NCBI RefSeq assembly: GCF_020080835.1
Contig: NC_058160.1
Location: 10,481,515-10,545,514 of the forward strand
DNA length: 64,000 bases
Origin: Cotesia glomerata
Lineage: Eukaryota > Arthropoda > Insecta > Hymenoptera > Braconidae
Direction of reading: 5' to 3'
Below, in pieces: positions 37,790 through 49,216 of the stretch. Positions within the stretch are counted from its first letter, which is position 1, and each line of letters opens with the position of its first letter. Under the pieces are notes generated by a model. The model did no database searches. It was given only the letters and a program-made list of their open reading frames with translations, and was not told the origin of the DNA. A program made the translations under genes and the position numbers.

Positions 37790-40700
37790 ATAAATGTTCC
37801 AAATTTTGTGCACCGATTTATTTGAATTAATTTAAATTTATTTCATAATTTAAATTTATTGAAAAAAAAAATTTATTTATTAACAAGGTTGCATTTAATT
37901 AAAAAAAATTTTTTTTATTCTAAAAATTGAATCAAATATATAAAAAAAAAATGTTGCAATAAAAATTATTAAACTAGATAATTTTTAATTTAAAAATTAA
38001 CAACTCTGTTTATTTATTTTGAGCACTAAAAATTCTTTCAATTGTAATTTCCAAATGGTCAAAACATGTTTAAAAAACTAAAAAAAAAGCCGGCCATAAA
38101 ATAAATTCAAAGAGAAAAATAATCAAATACTTTTTCCGACAATAATAATAAAATATTTATGATTTTAATTTCCCTTAAAAATTTATATTTTACAATACAT
38201 TGTCCAGAGAAATTTTTTAAGCACGACAATCTCAAACTAACCCCAATAACTAGCAACTAACCAATAAAATCTAAACCTACAAAAGTACAGTCCAGGTATA
38301 CGATAGTTTTATTCCATAGAGCCATTACCTGATTCGATAATTATCAATCGTCGTTTACGACGACCAACACTTACCTCAGTGAGGACAACAAACCAATAAA
38401 TCAAATAGAGTAAAAGTAAAAAATGTTTAAATACTAAAATATAACTCAATCGAACTCTTATTCTCCAAAAATAATTTTATACTTTCGTAGTTCTCACCAT
38501 AAAAAATAAAACTAAAAAATTCTTGGGAGCGTTTTTCCGGTGAGGTGTTTTATTGCCAGTTTATTGCAGTCGAGAGAATTTTTTAACTAAACGTGTAACG
38601 CTCTAATATAACGGTTGTTTGTGTTTGTCAGCTTTCTTTGACCTTTTTGAGGTCATATACTTTTTTACGAAGAAACATTATTCTCTTCTAATCTCTGCTG
38701 CTACGCTCCCTGAGTGCTCTAAACTTTATGAAGAGCACACCCACGGGTAATTCTCGGTAAAAAAGCTAAATAACTCCAATAGAAGTACTGCGTTTGGTCT
38801 CGGGTCACCCGACCGTCAAATATTGGGTCAAGTCGTAAAAAATGCTAAAACATTTCAAGCTGAGGGTTCGGACAATAAATGAAAAATAAAAATAGACTAC
38901 CCCATCGTTTACTTTAAACATTTCACCTTTCTCCGTCTCCTGACTTATACTCGGTTTAGAAAAAAAAAAAAAAAACTAACTTTACCCTCTTAGCATTTTA
39001 GCTCCATAAATTTCCCTTCAGTCTTTCCCTCTCAATTTTCTACCGATGAAAATTCCAGCGTACTTTTCACTCTAAAAATCCCCCAAGATTTGGTCCTGTT
39101 TTAATCTACAATCTCGGACAAAGGACAAGACAATGAAGAAGCAAGTTGAGAAGTAGATCTGTTCCAAATCCTCGGACCTAAAAAAGAAAAAAAATAAAAT
39201 GATTTTTAGTTTCTACTTGATCTCGTTAAAATACAAATACGGCCTAGTTAACGATCGAGTTTGCCCACGTGACGAGCAGAATTCACCCCAGGGTTCCCGG
39301 CTCCAGTCTCCAGAGACCAAACTTTCTTTTCCTCTATTATATTAATCTAACACAGACGAAAAAAATTTACAAACTAATTCAAACAACAAAACTAACGTTT
39401 ATGTTTTGCATAAGTGCAGAGTCATGCGTGCCTTTTTATTTTCTTTTCATCCTCCCTTAAGAGTTTTGACGTTTAAAGGAATGTACCAGGTGATCTAATA
39501 TTAGAAACTTATTTTTTTACGCTTCTATTTGATCCTTTTTTTATATAATACATGATTTTTCATTTTTATTCTTTTCAATACAACAATTTTTCGGGCCATT
39601 GACTATTTTTTCTATTACCTCGCAATTATAAAGTAGAGTATACAATTTAAATTCTGAAAAAGTTATTCAAGATTTAAAAAGTAAATAAGAAATTTATTTT
39701 CGGAAAATTTTTTTTGTTTGTAAATGAAAAGATCTAGACTTAAATGGAAATTAGGATCAGTATTTTATTTTTTAAGAAGATCAGTCTTTCATTGAAGCAC
39801 GTTTGATCTGGTTTTTCTTCTTTATTTATTGTTTTCCGATAAGTTAAATTTTTAAAAAAGAAATTTTAGTGAAGAAAGTGTCGAAAAAAAAAATGTATTG
39901 GACATTTTTGATAGAAAAGCGTGTAAATCATTTTATAAATAAGTCACGGATAAAAAAAAATTGAAAATAAAAATCTACAAAAAAGAAAAAAAAAAATTTT
40001 TAATAATAACAGTAATACAAACGATAATGCTCGAGTTTTTACAAAATAAATTTAAAGTCTTTGACGGCTGATCCGAAAAGTAGTGATGGATCGAAGATGA
40101 TTAATTTAAGTAGATCAAAAGGTGAAAACAAATATGAAACGTATCGGCGACTAGTTTCCCAGATGACTTGGCAGGTAAAAAAGCTTGAAGCTAAGGGATG
40201 CTTCTGCTTCTGCGACCGTGGGCGTCATTTGGATCAGATTAATGACATCATAAACCCAATAAAATATCACGGGAGTCGGGAACAATGCGGGTGGATCTCC
40301 GGGGAGCTGTCGCTTAAGAAATTTAGCTCTCGACTTTTATTATCGATTTTTTGTGTCTCTCATGCTCGTCACTGATGGATGATGCAAATATCTGTCTACT
40401 CCCGATGCAACGCACTAAACTATATAATATACAATAAAAACACGCTTAAAAAATTTGAAACGCCGTGTTGCGACTGCAGACGTAGACGAGATCTGTCCGA
40501 ACAGTTTTCTCAGCAGGTGGGTCCAAGCCGAACTGATGGCTTCTCGCTTCATCAACGCGTTTAGTTGCTAGATTTTTACGTATTAAATAAAGGGGACTCA
40601 GATTCAAGCTTGGGTACTGAAAATAAATAAATAAATACACCAGACACGCCTACGGCTGAATAGTTCTGATTTTTGAATCGATAAATTTAGATTATTATTG

Positions 40701-40870
40701 GAATTTTAAGAAATTGATAAATTTTTTTATAAAAAATTTCTTGAAATAATGAAAAATTCAAATTTTTTATAAAAAAAAAAATTTTTTTTAATTTATTTAA
40801 ATAAAAATTAGTAAAATAATTAACTTAATTTTTTTTTAATTTTTTATTGACACTGTTTAAATTATTAATG
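35389..40870. other. AT-rich noncoding stretch
   Basis: No gene can be supported. It includes T-runs at 36275-36296 and 37754-37785 (32 T), an AAT-rich tandem repeat with a roughly 28-bp unit at about 36877-36939, and a minus-strand donor-like GAG/GTAAGT (exon end 38375). The 104-codon frame at 40061-40375 is compositionally plausible but has no recognised domain. Confidence 0.5.
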
Positions 40871-41237
40871 TAGGGGAAAAGGGGGGGGGCAAAATGGGCC
40901 CTTTAAGAAAAAAATGTTGATATTCTTAGTGTTTTTCTTTGGTTTTACTTTTTTTTAGTCCCTTGCCAAGTATTTGACCTCAATTTGCTCTGTTCATTAA
41001 AAATAAAAAATTGAAAATGTGGGGCAAAATGGGCCACCACGAGAAAATTTTTATAATATGAGTTTTTCAGCTCGTTTTACTTTTTTTGGCCTTTTACTGA
41101 GTTTATGGTATTAATTTTTTTGTGTATATCGAAATTAAAAAATTGAGAAAAGTGGGATAAAACGGGCGCCCCTCAAAAAACTCAATATGTTTCTTATTTA
41201 ATTTATATTTTGAATTTTTTTATTATGTATTCAGTAT

Positions 41238-41690
41238 AAAAAATTAGGATAACAGTAGACCCTATAGGGTTGGCTTTTATAAAATCCATCCCTGCAACTT
41301 CTCGCTAACTCCATACCTAAGCGCTCCACATTTCACGCCAAAAGCAATAATAAATCAGATAAAAAATGTCGGAGTCATTTAAAAAAAACGCGTTTTTTTA
41401 ATTATTTCGACAATGGTATCTCTCAAACTAATCAACCAATTTCAGTCCTGTTAACGGCGGTCAACGCGGGTTTCCAAGCTTAAAAACCGATCAGTTTTTC
41501 GAATCGATTGGTGAAGCCAATAAAAATGTATCACAAAAAAAACAATTTTTTAGAATTTTTTTGACGATATCTCACAAATGAATTAACCGATTTAAAAAAA
41601 ATTAAAGGCATTCTATGCAGTCTTTCTAGAACAAAAAGATTATTTATCACTAACCAAACAATCGGACGTAAAATTTCCAAGATGTGTTAA
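41238..41690 (-). mobile_element. family-E element, partial copy
   Basis: The inverted 3' end (ATTAGGATAACAGTAGACCC, CATCCCTGCAACTTCTCGCT) is followed by two diverged internal repeat units. The copy is cut where the next family-E piece begins. Confidence 0.7.
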
Positions 41691-41692
41691 AA

Positions 41693-42491
<799 letters not shown>

Positions 42492-42782
42492 ATAAATAGT
42501 TTTTTAACAAAAAATATTGTAAATAATGCTGTTATTCAACTCGCGACCTAGTTCGTACTTAACCTATATCATTTTTTCTATAATTCAAAAATTCTAGAAC
42601 GCGTTTAACTGAAAATTATTCTTTGGTTTTTAAAGTCTAATCAGCCCATTATACCTCCCAAACACTTCGAGAGTTGAAAATGTTGGGGGCCCATTTTGCC
42701 CCTAAATATTTTTGGATATTGAAAGTTTTAGGGGGCCCATTTTGCCCCTAGGGGCCCATTTCGCCCCCCCCCTTCCCCTATA

Positions 42783-43232
42783 CAGAGTGTCCCAGAAGTA
42801 ACGGACGCCATTGTAGCATCTGATAAACAAAATAATTCTGAGACGAAAAGTCCTTAGCCATTTTTTAATCAAACGCATAGATAATTAATTATTAATTAAA
42901 ATAACGTCCTTCTATGCGTTAGAGAGAGAGCACTAGTGTCAAGACAAGTGCGTTCCAACGAAGACGCTTGCACGTGTGAATGTGTAAGTAAATATGTGTG
43001 ACTACGTTAGCTATAGAAACTAGTTAGCCATAGAGTTAGTTGTGTCTTTGTTTGGCACATACTTGACTGGACATTGGCGCTCTCTCTCTCTCTAACAAAT
43101 AAAGAGACGTTATTTTTAATTAATAATTAATTATCTATGCGGTTAATTGAAAAATGGCTAAGGACTTTTCGTCTCAGAATTATTTTTTTCATCAGATGCT
43201 ACAATGGCGTCCGTGACTTTTGGGACACCCTG
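42783..43232. mobile_element. 450-bp palindromic MITE with CAGRGTGTCCCARAAGT ends
   Basis: Ends CAGAGTGTCCCAGAAGTAAC and, inverted, CAGGGTGTCCCAAAAGTCAC open inverted repeats of roughly 150 bp. TATA lies directly outside both ends (42779-42782 and 43233-43236), consistent with a TA or TATA target duplication. Its left flank abuts the G-rich element and its right flank a family-A fragment. It has no coding capacity. Confidence 0.9.
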
Positions 43233-43237
43233 TATAC

Positions 43238-43334
43238 CTTTGCAATGACACTAAGTTTCACTAAAAAAACCGATTTTATCATATGACTATCCTGGTGACA
43301 AAATTTGTCTTATTCACTCAATAATATAGATTAA
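43238..43334 (+). mobile_element. family-A element, 3' fragment
   Basis: The segment TTTGCAATGACACTAAGTTT through ATTCACTCAATAATATAGA matches the last 95 bp of the copy ending at 35012. The rest of the element is absent. Confidence 0.75.
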
Positions 43335-44724
43335 AAGTGAGATATAAATTAAACAAAATTTTTTTTTAATAAACAAATTTATTAAAAATTAATTAAATTT
43401 TCTAGGAGTAAATTTTTAAACTTTGTTATTTATTTTTATCATATAGTAACAAGATATTGTTATGAACAACACAAAAGAATACATAAATAAAAACCGTTAT
43501 AGTACAGTAAATACAAGCCGAAGAAAATAATAACAATAATAAAGTACGGGGGATAATTTTAGTACCGGTTTTGACAATAAGGAAAAATTAAGATAGCAAT
43601 CGACACTTCCTTCTCACTTCATCTGGCGAGCGTGACATCTATAGCATAATGCAATAATGAAACATGGGTATCGAAATAACAAACAAACCGATAACATAAG
43701 TGATATGGATTGTAAGCGCAAGAAGAAGAAGAATATTTGTACACAAGCTGCAAATTGAAGGTACAAAACACTAAATTAAGATGGGATCTACAGAGTATGT
43801 AACAAAATCCAGGAGATTTTTCCAAGCTTTCCGTTTCCGGTTAACGCAAATAGGACGTTAAACGTGGCATTCAATAATTTAGTTATTGCTATTAGATCGT
43901 GAGGCGATCTCGAGTCTGAAACGATCGGAAAATCGATAAATCAAAACAGTTGTGCGATGAACACACCTGGTCTGGTATTTCACATTTAACTCGCAATGTC
44001 TAACACCTGCATACAACAAAATGGCTGCTGCGGGGGACGGAGGCGATGTAGACAACATTAACATCGGGGAAAATCATACACGAGAGTTATCACGCGAAAC
44101 CAAAGTACAATACCGATACAATGCCCGATCGATTCAACGATCCGAGTACACGATCTCCTGCTGGGATCTATGTGGGCTGCGAGTACAACCATTTCTGTTT
44201 CTGTAGACATTATATTATAAATACCCATTCAACTTTACTTTTTTTTTTTTCTGTAATTGACTTTTTTGGCAATTGTTTTTTCGTAAGTGATTTATTTTGA
44301 TCATTTTTCAGTCACTGTTTTTATAGTTCTCATATTATCGTCTTTTTTTGATGATTGTTTTTTTTAATATTTTAATAATAACAATAATTAATTATATATT
44401 TCATCATATTCGAAAAAAAATTTTTTGAATCTTTAATAGTGTATTTAAAATTAAATTTCAAATTTTCAATGATAATAATAATTTGGCAAGACGACCTTAA
44501 ATAAATAAATTAAAAAAAAAAAAAAATAATAATTTGTTTTTTTTTAAATTAATTATTGTTATTATTATTATCAAAAAAAATATAATTATTAAATTAAAAT
44601 TGTATAAAAAATATTAAAATAGCAATAATAAAAATAAATTAAAATTTATTATTCAATGAAAGTCGGTTTTTAAAAATTAAAAAAATTATTTCATTAATTG
44701 TAAGCTAAATTTTATGGACCATAC
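43335..44724. other. noncoding stretch
   Basis: No gene can be supported. A GC-richer patch at about 43860-44200 has short open frames on both strands (43879-44064 minus, 44021-44206 plus) without recognised domains. Confidence 0.5.
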
Positions 44725-44949
44725 ACACAGAAAAAAAAATTAACTTGGATCAAGAGAAAAATTCTTAAACCAAGAAAATAATGTTGAAGAGCTTCGTTGT
44801 CTTGGATCAAGACGAAAAATTTTTGAATCAAGTGAAATTTTATTAAATTAAAAAAAATTTATTAGTTCAAGAATTTTTCTACTTAAGTCAAGAAGATTAA
44901 GTTCTTCAAAATTATATACTTGATTTAAGAACATTTTTTTTTTCTGTGT
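44725..44949. mobile_element. 225-bp AT-rich MITE with ACACAGAAAAAAA ends
   Basis: ACACAGAAAAAAAAATTAAC at the left and a T-run ending CTGTGT at the right are inverted. Internal CTTGGATCAAG/CTTGATTTAAG segments pair, giving a single long imperfect hairpin. Confidence 0.75.
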
Positions 44950-47170
44950 AGATACTAAAAAATCTTCAAAATTAATATCATACTTAATAAAGTTTTCCAC
45001 AGCAAAATTTCCTTACAAAAAGCCCGAATAATAACGATAAATAATGAAAAAATCTACAACATTAAACAATTTAATCCAATCTTGAGTAACGGTCAATAAA
45101 TAACATGAAGTACATATGTAAAAAAAATGTAACGACATTCTCGGATAGAGATTAGCATCAGAATATGAGAAACATCTGGTGAAAATGATTAGACACGGAA
45201 GCGCTTAGGTTGATCGACGAAAACTGACTTGTTCACGCGAATTTATGTGACCCGTCAGATTAATCTAAGACTCCTGTACCCTTTGTTGCGGTTGGAGTTT
45301 ACACAGTCACACATAATGAGATTCGAGCACATAGCTCGGTAACACGTCTATCCATCTGCGGGCGTCGCTATCGAGTAACCTTTTCATAAAATAGATTCGT
45401 ATTCGTGAGAAAAAAAACACCGCGTTATTTATCACATGATTTTAAATTATGTAGACACATTATAATTATTACTATTGACATAATACACATGTGGGCCGTG
45501 ATACACCTATGTTTGATTTGTCGTCAGTAGTGACATTGTACGCAAGCTGTTGATGTTAACCAATAATTGTTGTTATTATCCGAGACGTTGAAGAGTAAAT
45601 TATTTAAATTAGATAACGATAAATGACATTTAATTTATCAGATCGTCAATATCAATACTATTCTGTCATCATGACCTTTTTTTTCACTCTCCATACACAT
45701 ACTAGAGTGTTAAAGTCAGCGTCAGATTTTTCGATCTTACTTAATATTAATAAATAAATTATTGAATATAGACGTTTTTATGATTCTGTCATTTGCCCGT
45801 CAATGATGATAATAATGATGAGATAAGATGAGGATTATGATACATATCTGTGAATAAATCAGTGTTGAATTAATATTTTTAGTTTCTCCGGACCACCAGC
45901 CGCGTAATCGATTATTTGTTTATGCAAACAACCGTGTATTTATATATACTTATCTTCAATAATATTGTTGTGTAATTTTTTTAAATTTAATTAATTGACT
46001 GTTTTAGTGGCACGTGAGAACACGATAATTTTTTCACCATCGACATTTACTGTCTTTTTTCAATCTTACATGCTTACAAACTACAATTAATTACTTTACC
46101 AAATAAAAAATACTAATTGCAATTATCGTACCCGCAGAATCTTGTCAGTAATTTATGCTCGCAAAAAAATTCAATAAAACTTTTGTTTTTTGTCTTTCGT
46201 TCAAGATCTTACAAAGAACTTTTGAACTATTCGATTTGCGCTAAAAAATTCAATGTTATATTTTTTGTATTTTATTTACAAAAAAGTAATTTTTAAAAAA
46301 TATTAATTAGAAAAATAAAAAATTTTTTTAAAAGAGTGCGATGAACTTTTGGAAGAAGCCATTTTTCAACTAACCATTCGACTGATAAATATAACGATCC
46401 GAAGATTAATTGGTGTAATTAATCAGAAGAAGAATCACAATCGGCTGTAATCTGTATCTCGAGCGAAGTTATTAAATATATTCATGATTATGACGAAGGA
46501 GCGAGAGAGGTATATCACTCGAACAAAATAAAAAATATATTAATATAACTAGATTGTGATAAATATCATATGGGTAAATAATTTATTTGAGGCTATTAGT
46601 TTGGTAAATTAAAATCTGTGGGTTTAAACTTTCCATAACAAAAACTAAAAATAAGTGGAGGAAAATAAGACGTCGTAATTCTGATCGAATAATCACTGGA
46701 ATTTTTCGGGCAAACAAGTTATAAATTCCTCAGGTCAATTAGAGCGTCGCATTATTGTACTGGTATACACAAACGGCAAGCCGGCTCTTCCGGGCGTGCC
46801 CTATTACACGCTGTTTATTCGGGGCAAACATAATTATATTAGTTTGGGAAAAAATTTTGGTTTCAACCCCTCTGGTCCCATTTCCGAGCACTGAGTGGCT
46901 AGTGTGACCTTTTTGTGGACATTTATTGTTCGGACCTAAATCAACACCTTTTTCTTCCTCTGTTTCTTTGAGCTAACATAACATTGTAGTTTCGTATGGC
47001 CTTCTTCTAGTTTTGAGTGCTCGTAAAAAATACAAATTCTTTACGCTTCTCTTTTCTTTTATTTTATTCGAACATCTAAATATTCACACTATTTTTATTG
47101 CTCTTTTAAAATTTTTTTTTATGAACAAATAGTTAATAAATTCTAAAAAATTATTATTATTTTTATTAAC
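44950..47170. other. noncoding stretch
   Basis: AT-rich DNA. I see no splice-flanked coding exon or RNA gene here. Confidence 0.5.
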
Positions 47171-47645
47171 AAAAGAATAAGAAGAGTCTTGATTTAAATT
47201 TGTGCTTTTTCAAGATTTCATATCATTCTCACCGATAGTCAATTTATGATGGTAAATACTGAGACTGCATTCTAAAATGCTCTATCTCTAGCTACATAAT
47301 TAAGAAATGACCTTGTATCTTGTAAACTATTGACATTTTTAAAGATATAAACTCACCCCGACATTACACTCATTGAGACCTTTCATTTGAGTACCCACAT
47401 CAATTTTTCATATATTTATATATATTATATATATGAATATGTGAAAAATATTTCAAAATGCATGTGGATACTCAAATGAAAGCTCTTGATGAGTGTAACG
47501 TCGGGATAAGCTTATATCTTTAAAAACATCAATAGTTACGGAAATACAGTGCAATTTAACAAAAGTCATTGTTTAATTAAGCAAAATTTTATTTATTCAT
47601 AGTCCACAATTTTCGGCAGTCACATAGTGACTGCATGTTGCTAGT
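47171..47645 (-). mobile_element. family-A hairpin element, copy with internal deletion
   Basis: An inverted copy ending CAGTCACATAGTGACTGCAT then GTTGCTAGT. The central hairpin (about 47338-47525) is intact, but about 70 bp near the TAATATAGAT end is missing. Confidence 0.8.
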
Positions 47646-48740
47646 TGTCATTATTATTATTATTCATTTATAAAATAAAAAAAAATGTGTGAAGTTAATT
47701 ACCAATAATTATTAGTATCATTATTATTATTATCATTATAAAATTAAAATGAGGTAAAAAATAAAACATTTTTTATTTGGAGCTATTAAAATTTAAACTT
47801 TAATAAATTTTAATTATAAAAAAAAATTTATTAAAATTTTCTTAACCAAACAAAAATATAATGAGAGACGATAAAAAAATTAATTAAGTAAATATAATAA
47901 TGTATAAAGAAAAAAAAAATTAAATTACTGTTGTATTCATAAAAGAGCAAAGTATTCATTATTATCGAAAATATGAGGAGGATATATAATATAATGATAT
48001 TCAGAGATTGATTAAAGAATCAAGTGCTCGTAAACTACAAGAGGATGATGAAGCATGAACGTTGAATCGTAATAAGGATAAGAAAAGAAGATACCAAGAT
48101 AAAGAGTGCAAGTAGAGGATGGTATACGTGTACAAGAAACAAGAAAAGGAAAGGATAAGAACAAGAACAAAGAGACTGCAAGGTTAATGGGTTCGCCAGC
48201 TACCTGTCATGAATATGGGCTCGGCTATTAAAAAACCGAACAAATGGAAGTAACAATAAAAATAAAATTATCGATTATACTATCATGTGTAGTATGTGCA
48301 TGCACTTGGACGATATTTACTGCGACGCATAACCGTCTAAGTTTATGCAAATGCAGAAAAATCAACCGCGATTGGTAAAATAGCGTATGACTCAAATTAT
48401 CTGCTCGGTCCAAAGGGCAAAGATCTCGCGAACCCAAAGTATGTGCAGTGTACATAGGTAGTGGAGGCAATAATGTGGTATCCTGTTCTAAATTCAAAAC
48501 AAGGTGCCTGCTTAGCATATACATACACTTAGGTTATTCGAGATGATACTTTACTGCATTATATACACACAACACATACATTAATGCTTGTACTTGTGAT
48601 GCACTCGTTCGCGGTATGACATTCGCAATTCAAATGATACATTTCTATTACCATTTTAATTCCAAGGGCAAAATCCCCAAGTATTTCTGGTCTGCTCTTT
48701 ACTCGAGAGTTTTTAGCTCTTGAAGCTTATTATTATTTTT
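47646..48740. other. noncoding stretch
   Basis: AT-rich DNA with ATT simple repeats at about 47648-47740 and purine-rich DNA at about 48060-48180. No gene can be supported. Confidence 0.5.
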
Positions 48741-48882
48741 AACTTCCCGGTAAGAAAATTGAAAATTTTCAAAAATCGGGAAGTTATTGGTTTTACCCCG
48801 TTTTTCGAAATTCGAGTTCTCATCAGATCTTGACGTTTTGAGGTCCTAGGAAGCTTCCCTGATTGTTTTCGCGATAATGTCC

Positions 48883-48964
<82 letters not shown>

Positions 48965-48967
48965 ATG
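48741..48967 (+). mobile_element. family-E element, left half (separated from its right half by 12 kb)
   Basis: AACTTCCCGGTAAGAAAATT through GCGATAATGTCCGTATG closely matches the first 150 bp of the copy at 61688. It then enters (GT)n and (ATGT)n (48886-48967). The element stops there at the poly(A) complement of LINE copy A. The matching right half lies at about 61085-61684. Confidence 0.8.
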
Positions 48968-49216
48968 TTTTTTTTTTTTTTTTTTTTTTTTTTCCAAAGA
49001 GGTACGAAAAAAGATCTTCAAAAGACACCGCTATCGTTAACTCTGCCGCCCATCTTGCGGCAAATATCGATAGTCGGTAGTGTGGAGATTTTTACCCACT
49101 AAAAAAAACATTCCTCTTCCCCTCTCCCAGTAGATGGTACGGGGAGGACTGGATTGGAACCGCGTTAGCATTACTTCAATCCAATCCGTGCTGCGTCTCA
49201 CGACGTCTACTCCTGG

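Noticed and set aside
27086..38375. Strong minus-strand donors GTAAGT at exon ends 27086, 30921 and 38375 as knirps leader exons
   Set aside because: Possible, but each lacks a promoter-like setting and lies further from the coding exon than 15777. GTAAGT is expected by chance several times in this length.
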